Source of the DNA: Pseudomonas sp. UFMG81
GTDB taxonomy: Bacteria > Pseudomonadota > Gammaproteobacteria > Pseudomonadales > Pseudomonadaceae
Direction: 5' to 3'
NCBI RefSeq assembly: GCF_015354575.1
Contig: NZ_JACAFQ010000019.1
Span: 24,064-88,063 of the forward strand
DNA: 64,000 nucleotides
In this document: in pieces, positions 51,195 through 59,221 of the stretch
How positions within the stretch are numbered: the stretch's first letter is position 1
How the letters are laid out: each line of letters opens with the position of its first letter
The notes under the pieces: model-generated
The model's input: only the letters and a program-made list of their open reading frames with translations
The model's database searches: none
Told to the model about the DNA's origin: nothing
Program-made: the position numbers and the translations under genes

Positions 51195-51809
51195 TCAGTA
51201 GCCGACGGTGAAACGCGTTCGCGAATGCGCTGGTTTCTCCAGCTCATCGAGCATCGCGATGGCATGGTCGGCAAAGCTGATCCAGCTTCTGCCCTCGGTA
51301 TCGATCAGCAGGTGATCCTTGCCCAGCGTGTAGTGCCCCTTGCGCTCACCCTCGACAAACTCCGCCGATGGCGAAAGGAAAGTCCAGTCCAGCACCGACT
51401 CCTGGCGCAGCGCCTCGAGAAAGCGTACGCCGCCATTGGCCTCGGCCTTGTAGGCCTCGGGGAAATCCGGGCTGTCGATCACCCGCTGCCCCGACGGCAG
51501 CAGCAGGCTGCCGGCGCCGCCCACCACCAGCAGGCGCTTGACCCCGGCCCGCTTGACCGGCTCGATGATCGCTTGCGGCTCAAGGGTGGAAAAATGCGCC
51601 GCGCTCAGCACCGCGTCGCAGCCACTCACGGCGGCTTGCAGGGCAGCACCATCCTTGGCGTCCAGCGCCTTGGTGGTCACCCCTTCGCGACCGTGCAGGG
51701 TCGAAGGGTCACGGGCAATGGCGACCAGGCTGTGGCCACGGCGCAAGGCCTCTTCCAACAACTGGCTGCCGGCACGGCCGGTGGCACCGATGATTGCGAT
51801 CTTGCTCAT
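51195..51809 (-). CDS. NAD(P)H-binding oxidoreductase (SDR-like, atypical)
   Basis: A 204-residue NAD(P)-binding protein of the NmrA/NAD(P)H-binding type. Seen: dinucleotide-binding GATGRAGSQLLEEALRRGH (about residues 8-26), then VLSAAHFST, RLLVVGGAGSLLLPSG. Substrate unknown; members are often flavin or quinone reductases or epimerase-like. It follows the MBL-fold gene (stop 51838) by 28 bp and probably shares its transcript. A divergent LysR gene (52817) is likely the pair's regulator. Confidence 0.85.
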   Translation of the reverse strand: MSKIAIIGATGRAGSQLLEEALRRGHSLVAIARDPSTLHGREGVTTKALDAKDGAALQAAVSGCDAVLSAAHFSTLEPQAIIEPVKRAGVKRLLVVGGAGSLLLPSGQRVIDSPDFPEAYKAEANGGVRFLEALRQESVLDWTFLSPSAEFVEGERKGHYTLGKDHLLIDTEGRSWISFADHAIAMLDELEKPAHSRTRFTVGY

Positions 51810-51837
51810 GGGAAACACTCCGTCAGGTTGAAAGGGA

Positions 51838-52713
51838 TTACCACTTCATCTCGCCCTTGGCGACCTTGGCACTCAGTTCCAGAGAGCTTTCGTCACCCAG
51901 GTTGGGGTAGCGTTTTTTCATGGCCGCGATCAGCGCCTGGGCGTTGTCGGCCTTGGCGGTCTCGGCATCGAAGTCACGAATGTAGTTGGCGGTGAAACGC
52001 ACCGCGTCCAGCGAGCGGCTGCTATCGCCCAGGTAGTGCCCAGGGATCACTGTGCGTGGCGCGAGCTTCTCGATGTCATTCAAGGTGCCCAGCCAGTCGG
52101 CATGGGATTGCGCGGTCTGGGTGTCGGCCATCCACACGTGGATGTGCTCGGCAACCACCACACCACCCACCACGGCCTTGATCGACGGGATCCAGACGAA
52201 ACTGCGGTCCGGCTGCGGGCCATCCAGGCCAACCACCTCCAGGGCCTGGCCTTCCAGCTCCAGGCGATTACCCTCGAGCACCTGTGGCACCACCAGTTTC
52301 GCCGGTTTGTCCGCGCCCATCTGCGGACCCCAGTAGGCCAGCTTGGCGTCCATGGTCTTGCGAATATGCGCTACGGTGGCGGCCGAGGCCAGCACGCGGG
52401 CCTTGGGGAACGCCTGGGTGAGCGTGTCCAGGCCAAAGTAGTAGTCGGGGTCGCCATGGCTGACGTAGATGGTGGTCAGCTGCTTGTCGATACTGCGCAG
52501 GCGCTGGACCAGCTGCTCGGCCTGGGCCTTGCCGAACTGGGCATCGACCAGGATGGCATCGTGCTCGCCGCAGACGATCACCGAGCTGACCGGGAAGATG
52601 GCGTCATGGCCGGGGTTGTACACCTCGAGTTTGAGTGGTTCGGCGGCCATGGCCGGGCCGGCCAGGGTGATGCAGGCCAGTACCAGGCTGCGCAGCGGCG
52701 TGAAGATCGACAT
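51838..52713 (-). CDS. Exported MBL-fold protein with altered metal-binding motif
   Basis: A 291-residue protein with a signal peptide (MSIFTPLRSLVLACITLAGPAMA) and the metallo-beta-lactamase fold: VDAQFGKAQAE for the first strand, then YVSHGDPDYYFGLDTL where HxHxDH is normally found (about 92-107), and VIPGHYLGDSS (later His). The expected H-x-H-x-D-H reads H-G-D-P-D-Y: two of the zinc ligands are replaced by Asp and Tyr. It may use one metal, or a different metal. Substrate unknown. Confidence 0.85.
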   Translation of the reverse strand: MSIFTPLRSLVLACITLAGPAMAAEPLKLEVYNPGHDAIFPVSSVIVCGEHDAILVDAQFGKAQAEQLVQRLRSIDKQLTTIYVSHGDPDYYFGLDTLTQAFPKARVLASAATVAHIRKTMDAKLAYWGPQMGADKPAKLVVPQVLEGNRLELEGQALEVVGLDGPQPDRSFVWIPSIKAVVGGVVVAEHIHVWMADTQTAQSHADWLGTLNDIEKLAPRTVIPGHYLGDSSRSLDAVRFTANYIRDFDAETAKADNAQALIAAMKKRYPNLGDESSLELSAKVAKGEMKW

Positions 52714-52816
52714 CGGGAAATCCTGTGTGCGGGACGATGGAGGCAAGCTTAGTTGCCCGATTCAATACAAAAAATGCGATGCTGCGACATAGTTCATTTC
52801 TGAAATCGGGCAAATC

Positions 52817-53725
52817 ATGGACCGACTGAACGCCATGCGCGTGTTCGTCACCGTTGTCGACCTGGGCAGCCAATCGGCGGCAGCGGATCATCTGGAGCTT
52901 TCCAGGCCAGTGGTGTCGCGCTACCTGGCGGAGCTGGAGGAGTGGGTCGGCGCGCGGCTGATGCAGCGCACCACGCGCAAGCTCAGCCTGACCGCCGCCG
53001 GCCAGGAGACCTTGCCGCGCTGCCGGCAACTATTGGAACTGGCCGGTGACCTGCAGCACGCCGTGCGCCAGCCAGATGACGCCCCTCGCGGCGAGCTGCG
53101 CATCAGCGTCAGCACCTCGTTCGGCCAGGCCCAGCTGGTGGATGCCGTGGCGGCCTACGTCAAGCGCTACCCCGGGGTGAAGGTGGAGCTGCAGATGCTC
53201 GACCGCACCGTCAACCTGGTGGACGAGCGCATCGACCTGGCCATCCGTACCAGCAACGATGTCGACCCCAACCTGATCGCCCGACGCCTTAGCGTGTGCC
53301 GCTCGGTGGTCTGCGCCAGCCCCGCCTACCTGCGCGAGCACGGTACCCCACAACGGGTGGAGGACCTGAGCCGGCACAACTGCCTGACCCACGCCTATTT
53401 CGGCCATAGCCTCTGGCATTTCGAAGTGGACGGGCAGAGTGTCGCGGTGCCGGTGCAGGGCAATATCAGCGCCAACGAGGCCATGACCCTGCAAAAGGCC
53501 GCGCTGGCCAGCGCGGGTATCGCCATGCTGCCCACCTACCAGGCCGCTGCCGCGTTACGCAGTGGCGAGCTGGTGCGCCTGCTGCCCGATGCGAAGCCAC
53601 GGCAGCTCAACCTGAATGCGGTGTATACCTCGCGCAAGCACATGCCGGCGACCTTGCGCAGCATGCTGGACTTTCTGGCGCAGCGGTTCGGGGATGAACC
53701 TGAATGGGATCGGGATGGCGCCTGA
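52817..53725 (+). CDS. LysR-family regulator of the MBL/oxidoreductase pair
   Basis: A 302-residue LysR regulator: N-terminal HTH (about 1-60; LNAMRVFVTVVDLGSQSAAADHLELSRPVVSRYLAELEEWVGARL in part), and a C-terminal effector domain (about 90-300) with the dicarboxylate/CrgA-like outline (LVDERIDLAIRTSNDVDPNLIARRLS). It is divergent from the MBL-fold and oxidoreductase genes, with 103 bp between, and probably controls them. Inducer unknown. Confidence 0.9.
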   Translation: MDRLNAMRVFVTVVDLGSQSAAADHLELSRPVVSRYLAELEEWVGARLMQRTTRKLSLTAAGQETLPRCRQLLELAGDLQHAVRQPDDAPRGELRISVSTSFGQAQLVDAVAAYVKRYPGVKVELQMLDRTVNLVDERIDLAIRTSNDVDPNLIARRLSVCRSVVCASPAYLREHGTPQRVEDLSRHNCLTHAYFGHSLWHFEVDGQSVAVPVQGNISANEAMTLQKAALASAGIAMLPTYQAAAALRSGELVRLLPDAKPRQLNLNAVYTSRKHMPATLRSMLDFLAQRFGDEPEWDRDGA

Positions 53726-53795
53726 CAGAACATGGCGCGGATTCTGACGCCCATCGCCGGCAAGCCGGCTCCCGCCCTGAAGTTTGCACGTTTCC

Positions 53796-53924
53796 TGTAG
53801 GAGCGGCCTTGTGCCGCGAAAGGGCCGCAAAGCGGCCCCGGCAGTCTGTGATGTGCTTGAAATCCTGAGGCCACTGCGCGGCCCTTTCCGGCCGGTCCGG
53901 CGCCCCGGTAAGGCCGCTCCTACA
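53796..53924. repeat. Mixed REP pair in a 316-bp gap
   Basis: Left arm TGTAGGAGCGGCCTTGTGCCG is of the usual type, while the right half carries GGCCGGTCCGGCGCCCCGGTAAGGCC as in the repeat at 51017-51160, so the two halves come from different REP variants. The gap 53726-54041 holds no other recognisable feature besides GCCGGCAAGCCGGCTCCC remnants. Confidence 0.7.
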
Positions 53925-54041
53925 GGGGGCGCATGCTAGCCGCCAGGTGGGCCGACTTGCCGGCGATGGGGCACACACAAATCCTGGGCCCGGCCTATGC
54001 TTATCGGTAACACCCTGTTGCAGTAACAGGAGGTAAGCACC

Positions 54042-54215
54042 ATGACTATCAAATCCAGGCGTTGCGCCCTGATTCTCGCCTTGGTCGCCGTGGCCGGGGT
54101 CTACGGTTCGGCCTGCTGGCGGGTCGAGTTGCTACGCAATCAGCCCAGCGCCGCCAGCAACTGCCCGCAGGAACAGTGCGTGCCACACACTGCATCCTTG
54201 AGCGCCGTCCGCTAG
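54042..54215 (+). CDS. Small (57-residue) Cys-containing exported or membrane peptide
   Basis: Frame MTIKSRRCALILALVAVAGVY... ending TASLSAVR, 57 residues, with a near-perfect AGGAGGT 7 bases before the ATG. A short basic N-terminus and hydrophobic stretch (residues 9-24) suggest a signal peptide or anchor; the later part has Cys in SNCPQEQCVPH. I do not recognise the family. Base composition and ribosome site make it convincing despite the length. Confidence 0.65.
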   Translation: MTIKSRRCALILALVAVAGVYGSACWRVELLRNQPSAASNCPQEQCVPHTASLSAVR

Positions 54216-54234
54216 AGCGACGGCGCCTCGCCGG

Positions 54235-55104
54235 TCACTCCTCGACGCTCATGTACTCCTTGGCCCAACGGATGTAGTCCTCGGGCTGGGTATACGTATG
54301 CGAAAGTTCGGTGGCGTTGAGGCTGTCCGACTTGTGCTGCAGGCCACGCTGCAAGCGCAGGCAGTCGTATGTAGCCTTGATTGCGGCAAAGTAAGCGGCG
54401 TGGCCATCGACCACGATACGCACGCCCAAACGCGCCAGGCGCTCGTCGTCACGCAGGTTAGGGTTGGCGTAGGTGACCAGCATCAGCGGCACGGTCAGGT
54501 GCTCGGCGATCTGCTCCAACTGCTCGAAATCCTTAACCCCCACCATGCAGATGCCATCGGCCCCGGCCTTCTGGTAGCTCTGGGTGCGCACGATGATTTC
54601 TTCGGTGCTCAGCACCCCGGCGTTGGTCCGGGCGATGATCGCCATCGCCGAATCGACGCGTGCCTCCAGCGCAGCGCGGATCTTGCCGACCCCCTCCTCG
54701 ACCGAAATCAGGTCGGTGGACTTGCGACCGAACTGGGCCGGCAACAGAGTGTCCTCGATGGTCAGCGCGGCAACGCCAGCGCGCTCCAGTTCGATCACCG
54801 TGCGCATCACGTTGAGCGCATTGCCATAGCCATGGTCGGCGTCGGCGAGTACCGGCAGCTGGGCGACACGGCCGATACGGGTGGCCTGCTCGACGAATTC
54901 GCTGAGGGTGATCAGGGCGAAGTCCGGCGCGGCCAGGACCTGCAACGAGGCGACCGAGCCGCCGAGGATGCCGACTTCGAAGCCAAGGTCAGCGGCGATG
55001 CGCGCGGACATGGGGTCGAACACCGACGCGGTGTGATAGCACGAACCTGAAGCGAGCAGTTCGCGGAAGGCAAAACGCAGATCGTGGTGGGAAGCCTTGG
55101 GCAT
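54235..55104 (-). CDS. Oxaloacetate decarboxylase, PEP mutase/isocitrate lyase superfamily
   Basis: Cytoplasmic (beta/alpha)8-barrel enzyme of 289 residues. The sequence LPVLADADHGYGNALNVM and the RAGVAALTIEDTLLPAQFGRKSTDLIS stretch (in part) match my memory of P. aeruginosa PA4872, shown to be an oxaloacetate decarboxylase, and the KKCGH motif of isocitrate lyase is absent. Decarboxylation of oxaloacetate to pyruvate is therefore expected. The gene is alone and starts at 55104 with GGAGTGATC upstream. Confidence 0.85.
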   Translation of the reverse strand: MPKASHHDLRFAFRELLASGSCYHTASVFDPMSARIAADLGFEVGILGGSVASLQVLAAPDFALITLSEFVEQATRIGRVAQLPVLADADHGYGNALNVMRTVIELERAGVAALTIEDTLLPAQFGRKSTDLISVEEGVGKIRAALEARVDSAMAIIARTNAGVLSTEEIIVRTQSYQKAGADGICMVGVKDFEQLEQIAEHLTVPLMLVTYANPNLRDDERLARLGVRIVVDGHAAYFAAIKATYDCLRLQRGLQHKSDSLNATELSHTYTQPEDYIRWAKEYMSVEE

Positions 55105-55578
55105 GATCACTCCGCTTGTAATAAGAAATGTTGAACGGCTGACAACCGACCCCTGTATCGGGTCTACCTGACTGATCCAACCGTCGCCATCGGGGCGGTC
55201 ATGCTCGACATGCAGGCAGAGGAATAGAAGGTGTGGACATACAGCAACGCGAAACCCTGTGGCAAAACGTTGCACCATGCTGGTGCAAGCCCCGGATTTC
55301 AGCCTCTGCAGCCTTTGCACGATATCACGCGGCCATGCACCACTGGATGAATGCGCCAATGCCGATCGTGCATAGGGGATGCACAGAGTACATAGGAAGC
55401 TACTCAACTCGGGTTACAATCTTCCCTTCCTCGGCTTACATCTTCTAAAGAGGGACGCGGGCTTTGTGGGAGCGGGCTTGCCCCGCGATGGCGACTGTCT
55501 TGCCCGACGCTATCGCGGGGCAAGCCCGCTCCCACAAACCCACGCTCACGTCACCGACAATGACAACAAGGTACCCCC
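55105..55578. other. 474-bp intergenic region between PEP-mutase-family gene and DHA2 exporter gene
   Basis: No gene recognised. It carries the REP pair at 55463-55538 and, just upstream of the exporter GTG start, an AAGG ribosome site. Both flanking genes are divergent, so promoters for each must be here. Confidence 0.5.
55463..55538. repeat. REP pair (TGTGGGAGCGGGC type)
   Basis: Arms TTTGTGGGAGCGGGCTTGCC... and the complement ...GGCAAGCCCGCTCCCACAAA around a short loop, near the DHA2 exporter promoter. Confidence 0.85.
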
Positions 55579-57030
55579 GTGACCGCCGCCCTGCCCCCCA
55601 CCGTTCTGCGCAATGTGCTGACCGCCCTGATGCTGGCGATCTTCCTCGGTGCCCTCGACCAGACCATCGTCGCCGTGTCGATGCCGGCCATCTCCGCCCA
55701 GTTCAACGATGTCACGCTCCTGGCCTGGGTCATCTCCGGCTACATGGTGGCGATGACCATCGCCGTGCCGATCTACGGCAAGCTCGGCGACCTGTACGGC
55801 CGGCGACGGATGATCCTCACCGGCACCGCGCTGTTCACCCTGGCCTCGGTGGCCTGCGGCCTGGCCCAGGACATGCCGCAGCTGGTGCTGGCGCGAGTCG
55901 TCCAGGGCATCGGTGCCGGGGGCATGGTGTCGGTGAGCCAGGCGATCATCGGTGACTTCGTGCCACCGCGTGAACGTGGCCGCTACCAGGGTTATTTCAG
56001 CAGCATGTACGCCCTGGCCAGCGTCGCCGGGCCGGTGCTGGGTGGTTGGCTGACCGAATACCTGTCATGGCGCTGGGTATTCTGGATCAACCTGCCGCTG
56101 GGGCTGGTCGCCCTGTGGGTGATCCACCGCGCCCTCGATGGGCTGTCGGTGAAACGCCGCGAAGCGCAGGTCGACTACCTCGGCGCCGTGCTGATGATCA
56201 TCGGGTTGGGCAGCCTGCTGTTGGGTATCACCCTGGTCGGCCAGGGGCACGCCTGGCTGTCGACACCCGTATTGGTGCTGATGGGTTGCGCACTGCTCGG
56301 GCTGCTGGTGTTCGTCGCCCACGAGCGGCGCTGCCGCGAGCCTCTGCTGCCGATGAGCCTGTTCGGCAACCGGGTCGCAGTGCTGTGCTGGTGCGTGATC
56401 TTCTTCGCCAGTTTCCAGTCGATTTCCCTGACCATGCTCATGCCCCTGCGCTATCAAGGCATCACCGGCGCTGGCGCCGACAGTGCCGCTTTGCACCTGC
56501 TGCCACTGGCCATGGGGCTGCCCATCGGCGCCTTCACTGGCGGGCGCATGACCAGCCGCACCGGCCGCTTCAAGCCGCAGATCCTGTTCGGTGCGCTGCT
56601 GATGCCGCTGACCATCGCCGCCATGGCCCTGACTCCACCGCAGTCGGGGCTACTGAGTGCGCTGTTCATGCTGTTGACCGGGATCGCCTGCGGGTTGCAG
56701 TTCCCCACGTCGCTGGTGGGCACGCAGAGTGCGGTGGCATCGCAGGATATCGGTGTCGCCACCAGCACCACCAACCTGTTCCGTTCGCTGGGTGGGGCGA
56801 TGGGCGTGGCGTGCATGTCCAGCCTGCTGCTGGCGCTGCTGCACCAGGGTGGGTTCGAGATGCTGGGGAACCCGTTGCTCGGCAGCCTCAAGGCGGGTGA
56901 GGCGGATCCGCTGACCCAGGCGCGGTTGCTGGAAACATTCAGGTATCTGTTGCTGGCCAGCGCCGGAGCATCGCTGCTGGGGCTGCTGGCGGCCTTGGCG
57001 TTGCCAGACAAACAATTGCGCGGTCGTTAA
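55579..57030 (+). CDS. MFS multidrug exporter, DHA2/EmrB-QacA type
   Basis: Inner-membrane drug:H+ antiporter of 483 residues, about 14 membrane helices. Seen: MLAIFLGALDQTIVAVSMPAI (motif D1 near residue 15-35), GYMVAMTIAVPIYGKLGDLYGRRRMILTG (in part) with motif A GKLGDLYGRR, and motif C-like GPVLGGWLTEYLSWRWVFWINLP. The start is GTG at 55579, with AAGG upstream. It is convergent with ttgR and ends in the gap before the ttgR stop, as in other P. putida ttg regions. Confidence 0.9.
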   Translation: MTAALPPTVLRNVLTALMLAIFLGALDQTIVAVSMPAISAQFNDVTLLAWVISGYMVAMTIAVPIYGKLGDLYGRRRMILTGTALFTLASVACGLAQDMPQLVLARVVQGIGAGGMVSVSQAIIGDFVPPRERGRYQGYFSSMYALASVAGPVLGGWLTEYLSWRWVFWINLPLGLVALWVIHRALDGLSVKRREAQVDYLGAVLMIIGLGSLLLGITLVGQGHAWLSTPVLVLMGCALLGLLVFVAHERRCREPLLPMSLFGNRVAVLCWCVIFFASFQSISLTMLMPLRYQGITGAGADSAALHLLPLAMGLPIGAFTGGRMTSRTGRFKPQILFGALLMPLTIAAMALTPPQSGLLSALFMLLTGIACGLQFPTSLVGTQSAVASQDIGVATSTTNLFRSLGGAMGVACMSSLLLALLHQGGFEMLGNPLLGSLKAGEADPLTQARLLETFRYLLLASAGASLLGLLAALALPDKQLRGR

Positions 57031-57044
57031 GGCGACGCCATCCC

Positions 57045-57112
57045 CGTAGGAGTCAGCCTTGCTGGCGAACCGATTGCGAGCAAAAGCTTCGCCAGCAAGG
57101 CTGGCTCCTACG
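57045..57112. repeat. Inverted repeat CGTAGGAGTCAGCC...GGCTGGCTCCTACG
   Basis: 24-bp arms with one mismatch around a 20-nt spacer. Between the convergent DHA2 gene and ttgR, may serve as a shared terminator. Confidence 0.8.
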
Positions 57113-57176
57113 AGACTCGGCGTAATATCCTCTTAATCTTCAGGGGAAACACTTCCTCACAATCCTTCACAAAGTG

Positions 57177-57809
57177 TCATTTGCGCAGGCCTGGGCTCAG
57201 GCGCAGCATATCCAACCCTGTGTCGACCCATTTTTCGACATCACCCAACAGATCGAAACTGTCCGGCAGCAGCAACCAACGCCCGATCAAACCGTCGACG
57301 TAGGCGAACATCGCCACGGCGGCACGTTCGCAATCGAGATCCATCGGCAACTGCCCACGCCGCACGGCATTGGCCAGGGTCAGGGCGATGCCCTCATGAC
57401 AATCCAGCACCGCGCCCTGGCGCTGCTGGCGAATCTCACACATGTCGTCGGTGAACTCGCACTTGTGATGCAGGATTTCATTGATACGCCGCGTCCGCGC
57501 ATCGAGCACCAGCTCGTTGAACACTTGCAGCAGCAGCTTGCGCATGCAACCCAGCGGGTCGAGCTCATCCTCGCTTTCACTGGCCCGGGCCAGGTGGTCG
57601 TGGGTTTCGTGCAGGCTGTCGAGCAACGCCTGCACCAGTTCGGCCTTGTTACTGAAATGCCAGTAGATCGCCCCACGAGTGACTCCCGCGAGTTCGGCGA
57701 TATCAGCCAGGGTGGTACGCGCAACCCCGCGCTTGTAGAAGGCCTTTTCCGCCGCCTCGATGATCTGGGCACGGGTTTCCTGGGCTTCTTCTTTGGTTCG
57801 ACGGACCAT
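57177..57809 (-). CDS. ttgR: TtgR, TetR-family repressor of the TtgABC efflux pump
   Basis: Cytoplasmic repressor of 210 residues. Seen: TetR HTH (RAQIIEAAEKAFYKRGVARTTLADIAELAGVTRGAIYWHFSNKAEL in part, residues 12-57), and a ligand-binding domain matching P. putida TtgR (LHETHDHLARASESEDELDPLGCM, then LDARTRRINEILHHKCEF). It is known that TtgR binds antibiotics, plant phenolics and solvents and releases the ttgABC promoter. The gene is divergent from ttgA across a region with the TtgR operator. Confidence 0.95.
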   Translation of the reverse strand: MVRRTKEEAQETRAQIIEAAEKAFYKRGVARTTLADIAELAGVTRGAIYWHFSNKAELVQALLDSLHETHDHLARASESEDELDPLGCMRKLLLQVFNELVLDARTRRINEILHHKCEFTDDMCEIRQQRQGAVLDCHEGIALTLANAVRRGQLPMDLDCERAAVAMFAYVDGLIGRWLLLPDSFDLLGDVEKWVDTGLDMLRLSPGLRK

Positions 57810-57936
57810 GGCAGCACAACCTCATCAGGCCCCGCGCGCTCGCATGGCGAGCGGGAATCAGCTCGGGACGGCCTCTTTCAGGGCCGCTCCCGGGTGTATG
57901 TGAACAAACCGCAGCGCTGAACACCCTGCACCTGCG

Positions 57937-57967
57937 GTATTTACAAACAAGCATGAATGTAAGTATA
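57937..57967. promoter_or_regulatory. TtgR operator in the ttgR-ttgA promoter region
   Basis: GTATTTACAAACAAGCATGA followed by ATGTAAGTATA, closely matching the described TtgR operator (two TTACAAACAAC / CATGAATGTAAG half-sites). It lies 96 bp upstream of the ttgA ATG and overlaps the divergent promoters. Confidence 0.88.
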
Positions 57968-58063
57968 TTCGGTAGCAAGCTATTTATCTATCGGATAGCG
58001 TTTTTCCGACAAGACACTTCCATTATTCTTGAGCTCCCTTGCTCCAGCGACCCGAGGATCCTC

Positions 58064-59218
58064 ATGCAATTCAAGCCAGCCGTAACCGCCCTGGTTTCCG
58101 CCGTGGCCCTGGCAACCCTGCTCAGTGGCTGTAAGAAAGAAGAAGCCGCATCCGCGCCGCAGGCTCCTCTGGTCGGCGTCGTCACCGTGCAACCGCAAAG
58201 CTTCACCCTGACCTCGGAACTGCCGGGGCGTACCAGTGCCTACCGCGTCGCCGAAGTGCGCCCGCAGGTCAATGGCATCATCCTCAAGCGCCTGTTCAAG
58301 GAAGGCAGCGACGTGAAGGAAGGGCAGCAGCTCTACCAGATCGACCCCGCCGTGTACGAAGCCAACCTGGCCAATGCCCAGGCCAACCTGCAGGCTACCC
58401 GCTCGCTGGCCGAGCGCTACAAGCAACTGATCGACGAGCAGGCTGTCTCCAAGCAGGAATACGACGACGCCAATGCCAAACGATTGCAGGCCGAGGCGGC
58501 ACTCAAGAGCGCCCAGATCGACCTGCGCTACACCAAGGTGCTGGCACCGATCAGCGGTCGCATCGGCCGCTCCTCTGTCACCGAAGGCGCGCTGGTGAAC
58601 AATGGCCAGGCCAACGCCATGGCCACCCTCCAGCAGCTCGACCCGATCTACGTCGACGTCACCCAGTCCACCGCCGAGCTGCTCAAGCTGCGCCGCGACC
58701 TTGAGAGCGGCCAGTTGCAGAAGGCCGGCGACAACGCCGCCCAAGTGCAGCTGGTGCTCGAGGACGGCAGCCTGTTCAAGCAGCAGGGCCGCCTGGAGTT
58801 CTCCGAAGTCGCCGTCGACGAAACCACTGGTTCCGTCACCCTGCGCGCGATCTTCCCCAACCCCGACCACACCCTGCTGCCCGGCATGTTCGTGCATGCG
58901 CGCCTGAAGGCCGGAGTCAACGCCAACGCCATCCTGGCCCCGCAACAGGGCGTGACCCGCGACCTCAAGGGCGCGCCGACCGCGCTGGTGGTCAACCAGG
59001 AGAACAAGGTCGAACTGCGCCAGCTCAAGGCCAGCCGCACCCTGGGCAGCGACTGGCTGATCGAGGACGGCCTGAACCCAGGTGACCGCCTGATCACCGA
59101 AGGCCTGCAGTACGTGCGCCCAGGCGTCGAGGTCAAGGTCAGCGATGCCACCAACGTCAAGAAGCCAGGTGGCCCTGATCAGGCCAACGCGGCCAAAGCA
59201 GACGCCAAAGCGGAGTAA
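58064..59218 (+). CDS. ttgA: TtgA, periplasmic adaptor of the RND efflux pump
   Basis: Membrane-fusion protein of 384 residues joining TtgB to TtgC. Seen: signal peptide with lipobox LLSGC (Cys about residue 24), a lipoyl-like half (about 65-100), the alpha-helical hairpin (about 100-170), and the beta-barrel region with the LAPISGRIGRSSVTEGALVNNGQANAMATLQQLDPIYVDVTQS stretch (in part). Size equals TtgA of P. putida. It is cotranscribed with ttgBC, 3 bp before ttgB. The ATG at 58064 follows GAGGATCCTC. Confidence 0.95.
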   Translation: MQFKPAVTALVSAVALATLLSGCKKEEAASAPQAPLVGVVTVQPQSFTLTSELPGRTSAYRVAEVRPQVNGIILKRLFKEGSDVKEGQQLYQIDPAVYEANLANAQANLQATRSLAERYKQLIDEQAVSKQEYDDANAKRLQAEAALKSAQIDLRYTKVLAPISGRIGRSSVTEGALVNNGQANAMATLQQLDPIYVDVTQSTAELLKLRRDLESGQLQKAGDNAAQVQLVLEDGSLFKQQGRLEFSEVAVDETTGSVTLRAIFPNPDHTLLPGMFVHARLKAGVNANAILAPQQGVTRDLKGAPTALVVNQENKVELRQLKASRTLGSDWLIEDGLNPGDRLITEGLQYVRPGVEVKVSDATNVKKPGGPDQANAAKADAKAE

Positions 59219-59221
59219 ACC

